NCBI RefSeq assembly: GCF_051020955.1
Contig: NC_135014.1
Location: 29,257,742 to 29,321,741, forward strand
Direction: 5' to 3'
Length of the DNA: 64,000 nt
From: Megalopta genalis
Taxonomy: Eukaryota; Arthropoda; Insecta; Hymenoptera; Halictidae
Shown: one piece after another, positions 13,091 to 26,679 of the stretch
How the letters are laid out: every line of letters starts with the position of its first letter
Position numbering within the stretch: position 1 is the first letter of the stretch
The notes under the pieces: generated by a model
The model's input: only the letters and a program-made list of their open reading frames with translations
Database searches by the model: none
Told to the model about the DNA's origin: nothing
Made by a program: the position numbers and the translations under genes

Positions 13091-13875
13091 GACCGCAGAT
13101 CTTTACGCGTTCGGAGCTTCAAAGTTCATTGGGAAAGTGTAAACCAAAAATTTCGCTAGAGCCGTTTTTATTCGATATTTTTCGACCGCGAAGGGGTGTC
13201 AGGATTTTCAATATTTCTATCGCTTGCGTTTTACGATAACAATTAATCTTAACCTTTTTTAAAAGGATCGATTATCGCTGTCGAAATAATATGACAAGAC
13301 AATTTTTTCCTAAGTGCTTGCAAAGTTTCGATTATTTAGATTACGTTCGCGATATCGCGTCTCGTGATATATTTTTTTTTTCAAAACTCCAAACCGAATT
13401 CGAATTGTACGATTTACGCTTTTAATAATAAGTGGAACGTTGCGAAGGATCGAAGATTCGGCCGAGAAACTAGGTGTAACCACGTTGCTAAGATTACATG
13501 GTAACTGTTGCTCGGCAACAGCATTTCTGCTTCATAGCTGGCCGAATTATCGAGGCTTATCTATTTTTCCTTGATTCGAGGTTAAAATTCCGTTTCTCCT
13601 TCACGAATAAGGAGTGGAAGAATTCGGTCAATAACAAATGATCTTGTTTTTTATTTCCTCACCCCACAAACGGTGGTGCATTGGTCTACATTGACCTGTC
13701 TTCTCAACATACTCCACCTACTTTCCTTGACTCCTGATCCTTGACTGAAAGTTCCAGTTATTTATAAGGAACTCGGTTCAAGAAATGCTTACTTTGCTAA
13801 TTATATGCGAACGTTTTACTACAGCCTAATATATTCATAACTGTTTTCAGTGACAAAAAAAATACTAGACACAAT

Positions 13876-15743
13876 ATGCCACCAGATAGACCAGACGCAT
13901 CGGGAGTAGAAACTGGAGTAGGACTGAATAGCACCCAGGTATTCAGTTTCGGAGAAACAGTATACACCATGAAGGAAGAAGAAAATGCAAGTGCTTTTAT
14001 AGAGACAAATTCATCTGATGAACTTCACGAAGACATTTCGATGACCGAAAAGTCTATAGAAAAGAACAGTCAGTTAGACGATGATTTAACTTCCTTAAGT
14101 TGGCTCCATCAGCAGAATTTATTGAAGGGGCTGGATATTGCGAATCCTCCCAAAGACATAAAAAATGAGAATGTATTGAATAATAATGTATGCGATGATC
14201 CTGCGGACTTTTCTGAAAACACAAACTCCATTTCAAGCCTAGACGACGGTTATTGTCCAGGTATATATTACTAGCTGTTTAAATAAATTAAATCGGCACA
14301 GTAGCATTATTAAAACATCATTTATTTCCTTTTCTCATTTTGCAACAGATAATAACGGCAAGATAAACAATTCAACGTCGCACAGTCATAGTCAGAATTT
14401 TCAGCATGCAAATAAGAATGGTCAAAAGTCGATGCAAATATTTCAGGAATCGGTAAAAAATCATTACAATTCCTCGCAAAATAATCAAACGAAGATTTCC
14501 TTGAGCAACAACAATCTGCCGGTTTCAAATCGGAACAAGCATCCTACACATATACCATACGATCCCCATTTGCACAGAAACAGCAAACCCCCATACTCAT
14601 TTTCCTGTTTAATTTTCATGGCTATTGAAGATAGCCCTGTAAAAGCCCTACCAGTCAAGGAAGTGTATGCTTGGATATTGGATCATTTTCCATATTTTAG
14701 GAACGCTCCCACTGGATGGAAAAATTCTGTAAGACATAATCTAAGCTTGAATAAATGTTTTCGTAAAGTGGAGAAAGCGCCGGTAAGTTAAACTACGTAT
14801 CCCATATTACCGTTTTGAGACCCGCCTGTTCGCAAACCGATATTTTAACGGAGAAACTACCTTTTCAGAATTTGGGCAAAGGTTCGTTATGGATGGTAGA
14901 CGCTCAGTATCGACCAAATTTAATACAGGCATTGTCTCGTGCTCCCTTCCCGCCTCCTACTGCTCAAACTTTGTCTTCCCCAGAAAAACCGCCGAGAAAG
15001 AACACAAGCACACGGCTTCCAGATCCTATTCTCTTCCCGTACCTCTCCAAAAGACTGGCATCAAGCAACATTTCCGATAATACAGAAACAGAAGTAGACA
15101 GCGACGTAGACGCAGCTGCCGCTGCTATGCTTTCTTTCAAACATGGACCTATTATTTTAAATCATAACAAAGGTACGTTGATAACTAGTATCAACACCTA
15201 TTGCATCTAGGAGGTAGCACAAGCACTATGCGTGGTATACTTAGATGTTCATTATACGTTTATAGATCGTAAGCGAAAATTACCAGAATCGGAGAAATGG
15301 ATTCCAGTAATCACTAGGAGTTCTAGTGAAGATCATACATACAGTTGCATCACTACGGTGAAACGAGAAAGGTAAATTTAAAATGGCCGAAAGAATGTTA
15401 CTCGTGAGGAAACAATGGCTGTCGAAAGGCGAGATCCAGACACGTTTATTGCGTTTTGTTGTTCAGCAGATACCCAAGCGAAGAAACGAATTCGGATTTC
15501 GATGAGCAACGGAAGATAGCAGAGGGTGCAGATGCGCTTTTAAATTTAGCAGGCGTGACAACGGCGCTGAATCACCCTAGAACGCCTCACGTACAAGGTA
15601 TTAGCCCAGCACCAAAGTCGGAGGGTACGTCGAAACCGAAGAAACGTTCGGCTCCAAACGATTACTCGAACTCGCCGGAAAAAAGGCGTAAACATTGGCC
15701 AAAGTGGAGCGAAGGAAAGCGGTATTTAAAACAAATTATATAA
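13876..15743 (+). CDS. Forkhead transcription factor, FoxN2/3 (CHES-1-like) type
   Basis: Nuclear DNA-binding factor of the checkpoint-suppressor forkhead group. Exons: 13876-14260, 14349-14782, 14869-15172, 15266-15371, 15467-15743, joined in phase to about 501 residues. The winged-helix domain spans about residues 207-300. It has SKPPYSFSCLIFMAIE, the group-typical LPVKEVYAWILDHFPYF, the recognition helix GWKNSVRHNLSLNKCF, and KGSLWMVDAQYRPNLIQAL after the next splice junction. The N-terminal 130 residues are acidic and low in order. The C-terminal part has SDVDAAAAAML and ends with basic clusters (KPKKRS, EKRRK), a plausible nuclear localisation signal. The last acceptor is CAGCAG, so a one-residue choice (with or without one Ser) is expected. 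FOXN2 and FOXN3 cannot be told apart here. Confidence 0.9.
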
Positions 15744-18700
15744 AATTTATCGTTGGCGTGTAGAATTCACGTATAGCGCATTACATGCACTCGTTATTTT
15801 TCATCCTCGGATAAGAAATCGGAAAAGAAATTCTTCCGCGATTCTACTTTTCGAATAATGATAATTAAAATGGAAACAGACTTAACATCTTCTAACATAT
15901 ATACATAGTTCTATATATATGTATATACATATATATATATGATTGCAAAACTCTGTCGTCTTTCGAACGCAACCAATGTTAGCAATGATTTGCATCGAAG
16001 TATATTGCCATTTTTAGGCGTGTAAGAAGAAAAAGTGCGAGAAGAGTGCGAGGACGCGTTCGGTTGCGTCGGAAGGAAAGCTCTGTCAGGTGCATTTCTA
16101 TTTAACGCGAGGGAAACAAGAAATGACAAAAAATTGGCGGTCGCTCAGGGTTTAGAACTCGCTATATGCCAAAATAAATTCAGTAGTACTAAGCAACAAG
16201 CAATAATAGTGTTGAGGTAGTGTTGAGGAGGGAGCTCGTTTCTTTCACAGCATGTTAACTAAAAAACATGAACACAACTAAGAGGTTCACGGAGTGTCAA
16301 TGAAGGAAACACTATCGCATACTAAACTAAATAACGATGAAACTTTTTAGACCTGTTGTGACGATTATACATATTAATTCATAGAGAGTTTAATTAATGA
16401 TAATAGAGTTCTATATATTAGGTTTTTGTAGATATGTATAGAGATATAATTGATATCTATTCGATAGAGAAATTGATAATATATTTAAAAAAAGATTATA
16501 TATATATGTAAATTTATATATATATACATACATACACACACGCGCGTGCGCGCGCGTACGCTTACACAACACCCAGGCACATGTCGTGTGCTCCTTCATT
16601 CACACATACACCGAAATGCATCTGGTCATGTACGCAGCTATATGTTTGCAAAAATGCGTACCGCGAAAATTATCAATAACAAAAATTAAAGAAAAAGAGA
16701 GAGAAAGAGAGAGACACATACACACAAACACACACACATACACAGAAAAAGAGGGAGAGAGAGAGAGAGAGAAAGAGAAAGATAGAAAAGAATCACAGTC
16801 GAGGTGCACTAAAGACAAACATGGATTTGAAATGACGAAAATATTATCATTTCATGCCTTTTTCTACTCTCTTCGTGGCTTTTGAGATGATTTTAAACAA
16901 TGCTGTATATATATGTAGATCCTACGATGTATGCGCGGACCAGTTTCAAAATTTTGTTAAAGAATCAATATATCATGTCGAATCGATACTATATTGATCG
17001 GAGCATAAGAGCGTAGGAAACAGAAGAGGTAAAACTATTTTTATAAAAAAAAAAAATAACAAAAAACAGATATATCCGTAATATTAAGAGCATCGTGAAA
17101 TACCTGATAAGTAATTGAGACGCGTATACAAAGGGTGGATATCGATGGGAGAGAACTGGTCTGGCATACATTAAACATCTAGTTCTATATAGAGAGAACG
17201 TATATATTTTTACAGGGCACTGCCCGCGTGATAAAAGCTCTTCCTAATAATTCGCTAAAACACAGTTTATTAGCTTAAACCATTTACTAATTGTAATCAT
17301 AGCGTAACTTGCGTGACACTACAAGCACAGCATGGTAGCGCAGCCTGAACAATTTCATGTGTTTTATGATTACACAATGTCATACGGTTCGGCAATTTTC
17401 ATAGGAAAAAAAATACAAAAAAAACGAGATACAAAACAATGTATAATCTTCTCGAATTTGGTTACCAATTTAAAATGATTTTAAAATTTTAAATCGGAGA
17501 CGTTTCTAGTCTTACGACATCATACGTGAACGTAAAAGAGAAAGAAATTGTGAACGAGGTATCACTGGTTAGGTCGATAATGATAATTAAGCGTCACAAT
17601 TGAGAATAATAATGAATTGTTACCTGTGAGATACATGTTAAAACTGCTGGCTCAGATATATTCGAGACATGAGAAACACGTCGTGTAGGTGTAGCTTTCG
17701 AAGAAGGTGCAATTTAGTTTAACTTATTAATTATCGCATTGTTTATCGTCCTATATTTAATACACTTCTAGTTACTTGCTCGAAGTCTTCAATTTTTGCC
17801 TCCGTAGTAAATTGATTTAGTTAAGAATTGCGCGTTGGTCGTTTGTCGAGAAGCGGACTTTGTACAATTTTGAGTCAAGGGGATGTTGTTTGTACAGGAT
17901 CACAACATCGCTCGTATATTGTTTACCTAAACATTCTACAATTTAGAGAAATGATAAATTAAAAGGACAAATATGGACAGGGCGCGCTGCCAAAACTTTT
18001 TATGTGATTGTAGCTAGTCAGCTACGAAGGAAAAAGTAATTCAAGATAAGGGTGCAAGGAAGAATGCCATGTTGTATATATATATTATATATATAATCAT
18101 ATATATATATATGATACGGTAAAGCAATTTTTGAGACAAATGTACATTTTTATGTAATGTAAAAATTTATCCTATTTAATGTATACATTGTATATTTGTA
18201 TTCTTTAGATGCTCGTGCTCTCACGAATTGAGCGATTTTTCTTTTCAAAATTTGTATACACACACACGCAAGCAAGACCAGTTTTTGTAGACTTTACGTT
18301 TTCAATTGTCTGTGATATTATTGCAAAACTAAACATGCCTTGTTGTTGTTGTTATACTTTTGGTGAAACAGATGTTTTTAGAGGTTTATAAGTTTTGTTT
18401 AGAAAAGGAAAAGGTGTTGACCGGCACTTTCTGATATTATTGAATTGGCATTCTTGCTGACACCTTGACATTCTAATCTAGATAAGGAAACTGGCATCTT
18501 CAAATTAGTAATATATTATATATTATAAATAAATAAATATATATAAATATAAATATATATATGTATGTATACACAAATACATATATACATATATATATGT
18601 ATATATATTGAAAGTAATATCACAGTTTTCACTATTTGTTGAAATTTTTAGTCTAGCTTTCGTTTGCTACGACTGAAGATCTGTTCTTCCATGTAGTTTA

Positions 18701-20478
18701 TTCTAATGTAATCAATTAGGGGGTGGGATGCCATTTATAATAATAGTAATTTAGCTAATCGATCATTTACAAATTAGATGTAATCGATTAGCAGTGCAAC
18801 GTAAAAGCAATACACCAGTAAATCCTGACATTGGGCAAAATACTCTGGTCGGCCGGATCCTCGAGGGGAAAGATATTTATTTATAAAACAGTCGAATGTC
18901 ACGCGTTTGCACATAGCGATATAAGTACAAGAAACAAATTGTAAGACAGTAATTGTACAAAATAGCTCACTCGTCGAGTATTTTTTACGAAGTATTACTG
19001 TAGCGTACTATACACAATAGGGAATACCATTTCTTTTACGCGACCTTTTAATGCATGCGAATCGTTACTTAATATAATGTTCACATCCTCGTGAAGAACG
19101 GCCGACTAAATGCATAGATGAAACTATCGACGAATGAAACACCAAAAACAAAAAAGGAAAGAAGAAGAAAACGCAAGTGTATGAAGCAAACCATACTTTA
19201 TTGTATTTCACGACTAGCCACGGACAATCAAAATGTAACATGGTGTTTAATTTGCTTCGATTACATGACATCGTGCCAAACGCAGAAATCATTTATTTGA
19301 GGAACAGATGTTAATTTATATGTATATCTACGAGTTGTACATTATATAAATTTTGTTGGCGATATGCGTAATATTATTATTAATATTATTATTATTATTG
19401 ATAATTATATTATTATTATTATTATTAATATAATTATTACTCATTTTAAACGAAACACTGTAAAATGTTTGTTAAGTTTTTGACCTTGCTTATATAAATG
19501 AGTAAAATATTTAATACTTTAGATTGTAACCAAGACAGAACTTTATTAATGAAAAGAATCTGAAAAATCAAATACTAGCGGAGTCAATTATTTAAATTCT
19601 GAGCCCACACGAACATATCACGTCATCCATGATTTGAAATTGTATAACTATTATACATTCGAATGTAATATGAACATTACATGAAAGAAAATTTGAGAGA
19701 AAGAATAGAGATATAATTTGCAAAAAATTTATTCTGTATGCATAATTAAAATACGTTGAATTATTAACTGCGCAATTTTAAAAATTTGAAATGTGATAGT
19801 GGCGCCACAAGTGTCAAAATCAAGAATCTCCGTTCAGAATCAATACAGTGCCAATTAGCGTAGGAGCAAAACGCTCAAACTGTTAGCCAGAATCAACTGT
19901 TGGTAACTTTGTCTACAAGTTTGAGAGTTTTACTAGTATATATGTTGGCGCTGTACGGACTTTTAACTGAACTTCGATATTTCACAAGTACAGTAGTACT
20001 TTTATTATTGCTGAATTTTTAGATAAATGAAATGAAAATTAACCGGTACTATTGTAATTATTTTTACAGTATTATTTTATTCATAAAATAATGATTAAAG
20101 AAACGTGAGGGTTAACAAAATTTGACGAAACTCAAATGAATATAACAAAAGTACGTCGTAATTTATTACAATACTTTCGTATAAATACAGTGTTTTCTTT
20201 TTTTTCTTTCAATAAATACAACTATACGTAAATAGAATCTCTTGATCTATATTAAAATGCAATTGTAAAAATGAGTAAAAACTTGCGTCTCTTGGCGCAA
20301 ACGTGAAATGCGAGACAGTCTTACATTGTAGGTTCTCACCGTTCCGTGTGAAAGAAAAAAATATATTATATGTTGTTGTATAGTGTATTATTAACTTTAA
20401 ACTGAGGATAGTAGGAATGGAAACTGTAACTTGTCTCCAAGAATTAGAGCAAGTTCGTCGCGCGATATTACGCTTTGT
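15744..20478. other. Long AT-rich tract, probable 3' UTRs
   Basis: Some 4.7 kb between the forkhead stop (+) and the TMED stop (-) has no credible coding exon. It contains TA-rich runs (15903-15942, 16497-16536, 18076-18114, 18508-18608), CA/GA microsatellites near 16530-16790 and a TTA/TAT run at 19370-19440. A long forkhead 3' UTR is plausible, but the transcript end cannot be set by eye. Confidence 0.45.
19370..19440. repeat. (ATT)n-rich microsatellite
   Basis: Interrupted ATT/TTA trinucleotides run for about 70 bp. Confidence 0.85.
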
Positions 20479-21792
20479 TTATATGCCTGCTCTAGAAAAT
20501 TTCGATGGTTTCACCTCGAATAATTTTCTAACAAAATATATTTGCACCGTTGTCGTTACTATTATGACCGTTATCTGAGTGATGGACCACATTTGGACAT
20601 AAAAATTGTTGTCTAGCAGTAAATTGAAATCTCGTTCTTCTCTACTTCTGCTTAAATATTGCGTTTGGTACATTTCATTAACATTCTTTTCCACATTTGT
20701 TACCGAGTTCTATAAAAAAAAACAAATTACTGCAATAAAATAAATACAAGTCTTAATATCGTGCAAAAAGAAATATCAAAGATTCCTACCGTAAAATTAT
20801 CAACGGAAAGATTCAATTCTTCCAGCTCCTTAGCATATTTATCCCACTTATCATACCTGTAAAAGATGGTGTCCTTAAATGATATCGATCCAATGATATA
20901 GGTGATATATATGTATATTGTAGTAATATTACCTGATCACAGAGATATATAAATTGACTAATTTTGAAGCAAATCGTGAAAACTGATTATCCACGCAAAT
21001 ACAATAATATCCAGCCTTTTTCACGGAATCCTGATAAGCTGAATTAGGGAGCCATTGATAAGGATGAACTATTATGCCATCTGGATTTCTTACAGACATA
21101 GCAGCTTTACCATCTCCACCTCTTATCACCTATAGTAAGAAATATTATCCTATATGTATGCGCAATTTCATAAAAAAAACCATAACAAATTTCTAAATAT
21201 TGTTTGGACCACTTAATAAATAGAACTTAATCATTAAATCTTTCCTTTTCATACAGCATTGTCTATGATATTTCATTTTACTTTGCACCTTTACTATTTA
21301 ATATATGTATATATTTTTTTTCTTGTATTAGATCTATTTAGCGTTGCGTGTTTACATTCCTATTGAATTGTCGTTCAAACTCATTTAGTTTCTGTTACGA
21401 ACAGTTTTTTTCTATTGCATACGATAAAAGCGGCATTGTTGTTGTTGTTGTTGTTAAGCGTTACTTACAGCCATATGGTGAAAGTGTCGATTCTACAAGT
21501 TTGAACCGGCATATACAAGTTCATAATTCGAACAAATGAACAGTTCGTGAAATGAACGAATAATTTGAATCGAGCGATCGAGCAGTACACGACTGTGACA
21601 TACCTGGAAATGCACATAAAAATCGGCTCCAACGGAAGCATATTGAAAGTAACAATCCTCCTTTCCCGCATCGACGTGTACTTTATAGTTCGCGATTACC
21701 AATGGCAAAGGCTCGTTCCAGGACGCAGACAAGCTGCTGTTCACAAGGCCGAAAACCACCCCGAGAACCAGACTTCGTAAAAAATTATACAT
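20479..21792 (-). CDS. p24 family cargo receptor, TMED6/logjam-like
   Basis: Type I membrane protein of COPI/COPII vesicles in ER-Golgi cargo sorting. Exons on the minus strand: 21792-21604, 21129-20933, 20856-20790, 20709-20479; all join in phase to 227 residues, normal p24 length. Residues 1-23 (MYNFLRSLVLGVVFGLVNSS and on) form a signal peptide. The GOLD domain has CYFQYASVGADFYVHFQ, GGDG and GYYCICVDNQFSRFASKLV with its cysteine pair. A coiled-coil membrane-proximal segment (KELEELNLSVDNF, EKNVNEM) leads to one transmembrane helix (WSITQITVIIVTTTVQIYFV). The short tail RKLFEVKPSKFSRAGI lacks a classical KKXX ending. Assignment to the logjam/TMED6 branch rests on the DNQFSRFA and QIYFVRKLFEVK stretches as I remember them; membership of the p24 family is certain. 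Confidence 0.88.
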
Positions 21793-22104
21793 TCTATGCG
21801 TTTGATCGAATAGATCATTACAATGATCCACCCGTCCGACAATCGCTTTCACAACGACTGACAAGCTACAGGCTACAGGGTACAACTTCAACTCTACAAT
21901 ACAACCATACAACCACAACTTAACTCTCGCGCTGGCATCGGTCGCGATCACATAGATAATCACATACACAGAGTATGTAGTGTATAAGAGGCGAAACTTG
22001 TCCGGCTTTTTAAGTAGTATAGCAGCGTCATCGACAGCGAAACGTTGAAACTAGTAAGCAAACAATGCTCAGGGATAAGAACCATTTGTTGCTACACAGA
22101 CGAA

Positions 22105-22108
<4 letters not shown>

Positions 22109-22138
<30 letters not shown>
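22109..22138. repeat. (TA)n microsatellite
   Basis: About 15 uninterrupted TA units occur here. Confidence 0.95.
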
Positions 22139-22141
<3 letters not shown>

Positions 22142-22427
22142 AGTCAGTCATGTCTCACCATAATAAATATTTCTGCTTCACCATAGTACGTAAACATTTT
22201 CATCCCCACCATTTTAATATGCATCCAGGTCCGCGCAGTTGTGTTAGAAAGAGAGCAGGAGATGATCGAGAGAGACAAAACGAAATCAACGGGCTCTATG
22301 TGTGAGTTTCCACACGGACGAGAACCTAGCCATCTCACTTTACCGTGTTTACGGTGTCTCACTTCTTTCGCGTATCCATACGCCTGGCGCTTTATCTGAA
22401 ACACGTGGCGTGATGTTGGACTTGTTA

Positions 22428-22544
22428 TAATAATATAATATAATATAATATATATAATATAATATATAATATAATATAATATATAATATAATATATATAA
22501 TATAATATAGTATATAATATATAATATAATATAATATATAATAA
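22428..22544. repeat. (TAATA)n-type AT minisatellite
   Basis: A 117-bp run of TAATATAATA variants lies about 160 bp before the PPIL4 start codon. Confidence 0.9.
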
Positions 22545-22702
22545 TTGCAGGCGAACTAAGTGTTTTTATCCACGTCAAATTAATCGTGAAATTTTCGCGG
22601 CTGAAATGACGGAGGTTTCGATGGAAAGGGAAGGAGGAGCGTTTCGTCCGGTTCCCGCTAGAGGATCCTGCTGGCGAGTCTGGAGGTAGCCGCCACAGAA
22701 TC

Positions 22703-24660
22703 ATGGCTGTTGTAATAGAAACCACTATAGGAGATTTCACCGTTGATTTGTATACAGACGAACGACCGCAAAGTAAGTGGAAATACAGGGTAGAGGTTAA
22801 GTGATGTTCTATCATGGCTTGTATCGTAATTTAATAATTTCAATGATCTCTTACAGCATGCAGGAATTTCTTGAAGTTGTGCAAGTTGAAATACTACAAT
22901 TGGAATCTGTTCCATTCGGTTCAGGGCAATTTCATTGCTCAGACTGGAGATCCTACTGGCACCGGTAAAGGAGGTGAAAGTGTTTACGGGATCGTATTAG
23001 GCGAGAAAGCACGGTATTACGAGGCAGAACAGATGCCGAAGATAAAGCACGACAGGAGTGGACTACTATCTATGGTGAATTGTGGTAACAATATGCTGGG
23101 CTCTCAGTTCTTTGTAACGCTGGCTTCGGAGCTTCAGTCTCTGGACGGGGAACACTGTGTATTTGGCGAAATCACAGAGGGTTTGGAAATTATCTTCAAG
23201 CTCAACGAAACGATCTGCGATGGCGATAACAGGCCCTATCAAGATATACGTATTTCCCACACTATCATTTTGGAAGATCCCTTCGAGGATCCCAAGGGTT
23301 TTATTGTTCCTAGTCAAAGCCCACCGCCTACAAAGGAATGTTTAATGGTACGTACTCTTCCCTTGGTGTTTCGAACGCTCCAAATTATTCCCCACGATCC
23401 TTAATAAATGTATTTGCAGAGTGACAGAATCGGCGCGGACGAAGTAATAGATGACACAGCCGGCATGACAGTCGAAGAGATCACAGAGATGCAAAAGGAA
23501 AAAGAAGCGAAGGCTAGAGCCACGATTTTGGAGATCGTGGGCGACATTCCAGACGCAGAAATGGCACCACCTGAAAATGTTCTATTCGTTTGCAAACTGA
23601 ATCCTGTTACAAACGACGACGATCTTGAAATCATTTTCAGTCGATTCGGAAAAGTCGTCGGGTATGTTATTTTATTTAACTATTTCACTTCATCTCCTTT
23701 ATTGACAAGCATGGCAGGAGAACTAGTATAGGAACGCGTTGCTCGACCAATCTATCAATACATAATATTGGAATAAAACTGTGACAAGCTCGTAGATTTT
23801 GCGACTGGCTGCGTCATTGCCATGTTTACTCTGTCGATAAAATTTGGCTACAAGTCTGAACGTTTTCTCTCTACTACGCTGACTTTGTTTGAAATTTCTA
23901 AATGCTGAAATTAAAGCTGGAACGTTTTATTTTCAGCTGTGAGGTGATCAGAGACCGGCAATCCGGGGATTCTTTGCAGTACGCGTTTATAGAATTTGCG
24001 GAACGCAAGAGCTGCGAGGAGGCTTACTTCAAAATGGACAACGTGCTGATCGACGATCGCCGTATACACGTTGACTTCTCGCAATCGGTAGCCAAGATGA
24101 GATGGAGAGGCAAGGGTAAAGGGATACAGTACTTCGACGAGAAAAACGAAGAAGTAGATAATAAGAATCGGAGAAAGGCTGGCTCGAGGAACCAGAGGGA
24201 CGAGGGTAGCGAGGACGTTAAATACAGAAGGGAAACAGACAGGAGAAACAAAGAGGAAGTGCTGGACCATAGAAAGCACGAACGGAGGAAAGAGGATTCC
24301 GAATATTCGCGAAATGGAGGGAAGTACTTGCATAAAGAGAAGCACAAGGAGGGAAAGTACCGCGATGGCTCGTTCGAAAGATACGAATCCGAGTCAAGAC
24401 GGAAGAACGAGAGAAAGCATCGAAGCGGAGAGAGACACAGGGACAAGGGTCGGAGTAAAAAGGAAAGCTACAAGGATCATAAATCCGGCAAAAAGCACGA
24501 CAGCGAGAGGAAAAGAAGAGATAAAGACACTTCCTGCAGCGAGAGCGACGACTCTGCGCAGGGGAAATCCGAGGAGAGACGCTCGAATAAAAAGAGAAGG
24601 GATCGAGACCGATCGACGGATAGATACGGAAAATCGGAGAAACATAAGAAAAGGAGGTAA
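22703..24660 (+). CDS. PPIL4: Peptidyl-prolyl cis-trans isomerase-like 4 (spliceosomal cyclophilin)
   Basis: Nuclear cyclophilin with an RNA-binding domain, associated with spliceosomes. Exons: 22703-22772, 22857-23347, 23420-23661, 23937-24660, in phase, 508 residues (human 492). Residues 1-160 are the cyclophilin domain: MAVVIETTIGDFTVDLYTDE, FIAQTGDPTGTGKGGESVYG, GNNMLGSQFFVTL and HCVFGEITEG. The catalytic arginine position reads FHSV instead of FHRV, in line with the weak or absent isomerase activity expected of this subfamily. Residues about 238-318 form an RRM (LFVCKLNPVT as RNP2, YAFIEF as RNP1). The tail from about 330 is Lys/Arg/Ser/Glu-rich, like other splicing proteins. The last exon encodes half of the RRM and the whole tail. 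Confidence 0.95.
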
Positions 24661-24798
24661 TGTAAATAGGTCCGCCAATCATAACGCTGGACTGCCGTGC
24701 ACCGGAAGTACAGAACACCACACGAATATATTTTGTGAAACAATGAGTCGAGCGATCGACGAGTCATTTTTAAAAATATATGCTTGCGTTTTCAAGCG

Positions 24799-24804
24799 AA
24801 TAAA
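24799..24804 (+). terminator. Polyadenylation signal of PPIL4
   Basis: AATAAA occurs 139 bases after the stop codon, a typical distance. It coincides with the end of the gene-dense half of the window. Confidence 0.6.
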
Positions 24805-26497
24805 ATTATTACGTAATTTACAATAACGATTCATTATTTCGTAGATGAAACCCGCTCCGCAGTCGTCCAGTTTCGTTCCACGGTTTGTCGCTGTCACTCG
24901 TAACGATCGAGTCGACGATAGTTGGCCGTCGTTCGCGAAGATGTCGCGATATACCCCACTCGGAGAAAGTGCCGACGTTTGTCCTATCTTTTGAAATTTA
25001 TCAGTCGATCTCCGCGTTTTGTGCGTCGTGCGTGGACACACACCGGCGACTCTACGACTCCGAACGGCTTGTAAGTGTGTTGCAAACAAAAAAATTGTTT
25101 TAGTTCTTTATAATGTGAGGTTATGTCGAGCGCGTTGCGCTCCACAACGAATGATAGTGTTTCTTTACACGGATTCGTTTCCGAGTGGCAATTGTCGTCT
25201 TTGTGGTTGATAGCTTGCTCTCGTTGCAATTTTTCTCCAGACGGTTGTGCAAATTTCATTAATACAGCGATGGTCGATTAGATATCGTGCTTGCGACTAG
25301 TCACGTGGTGCAACGAGCGCGCGCGTTCGTTCGCGTTTCGAACGAACGAGTCGCGTCCGATCGTTCGAATTGTCTCGAACGAAAAAACTATTTTCCGAAG
25401 CGCGATTAAAAATGAAATAGACTAGAATACGGACGATCGCTGGCACGACGTTTCGAGCGACCGGTGTGTTCGAATCGTGGTTGATCTCCGACGGAATAAC
25501 ACGCGATTTTGCAGGATTGCGGGCGGCGTTATTATTGCAGACCGCTGGTGTCATATACTTATGCTCACACGTTTTATTTGCTATCGTTGCGTTATACATT
25601 GTCGCGACGGATCGCGGCGGAACGCGATATCGGCACGTTTCCTGACGATTCCACGTCGAAGGGGGGATGAATGTCTTGTCGTTTCGGTTCGGTTCAACCG
25701 GGGGTAGGGTTCAGGTCACGTGGTTCTCCGTTTATAATACAGGCGGGAAAATTCGATATGGCGTGTGTGCACACCGAATCACGACGACAAGGAAAACATG
25801 CGCGTTAACAATGTCGATTAAATGATAAAACAGCGCTGGAGTATCTCAAGTGTCGGATAAAAAATACAATCGATGACAGCAATCGCGGTCGTTATCGTCT
25901 GTTCGGGTTGAGGAGAATTTAACCGCGTCGTAACGGACGGGCGTAACTTGCAGCAATTTCACATGAAACATAGTTACAGGTGCAATCGTAGTTGCATACG
26001 TCGGCTCTTCTGCGTGTCGAACGTCTCAAGATCGGGAATTTGCTTATTGCGTCGACAAGAAAAATGTTCGGAGAAGCGGTTCGGTTGCTGACAGTGAAAT
26101 CTTCTAATACTAGGAATATTATATTATTAATATATAATAATATTATTATTATTATTATTAATATATTATATAATATAATATATATATATATATATTGTAT
26201 TATATAATAATAATATTATTATTATTATTAATATATAACTATCTACTCAGACTTATCGGCGAAGCGTGAGCCGTTGACGCTTCCGTTACGACGGGTCACA
26301 GCATTTTTAACGGGAACAGACTGTGTAGATCGCCAGGATCAAGATCGAGAAGTAACAAACAAGATTATCGGGGTGAGGGGGTTGATAGAGCTAAATAAAT
26401 AAAAAAAGGGCGCATAAAAAGACTACGTGAACGCGTTACACGTTTCTCCTCGCGAAACGATTATAAATAATTGCTCGAAGGGTGCAGGCTGTCTCTC

Positions 26498-26501
<4 letters not shown>

Positions 26502-26533
<32 letters not shown>
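26502..26533. repeat. (CT)n microsatellite
   Basis: About 16 CT units occur within a pyrimidine-rich stretch. Confidence 0.9.
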
Positions 26534-26536
<3 letters not shown>

Positions 26537-26679
26537 CTTCCTCTCTGTACACGCGCGCTCTCTCTTTTTCACTCACCGCTTCCACTCTGTCTCCCATCCT
26601 CTGTCCGGCGGAGTAACTTTCCAGCCGCAGAAAAATACTTTTTCCCGTCCGCGGTGTTCGTTTCGAGGATAACAGGTAC

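Larger units (their letters stand above)
10885..13850. other. Upstream region of the forkhead gene
   Basis: After the ZFYVE1 3' UTR, about 2.3 kb of mixed composition carries CpG-containing stretches, CCAT-type motifs (12637-12645, 12827-12834), the E-box/CRE and a TATA box. I recognise no coding exon. An acceptor at 13849-13850 (TTTTCAG) lies 25 bases before the forkhead ATG, which implies at least one noncoding 5' exon in this stretch. Confidence 0.5.
21793..22702. other. Divergent promoter region of TMED and PPIL4
   Basis: 910 bp separate the two start codons. The stretch holds two AT microsatellites and no coding exon. Both genes probably start transcription within it. Confidence 0.5.
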
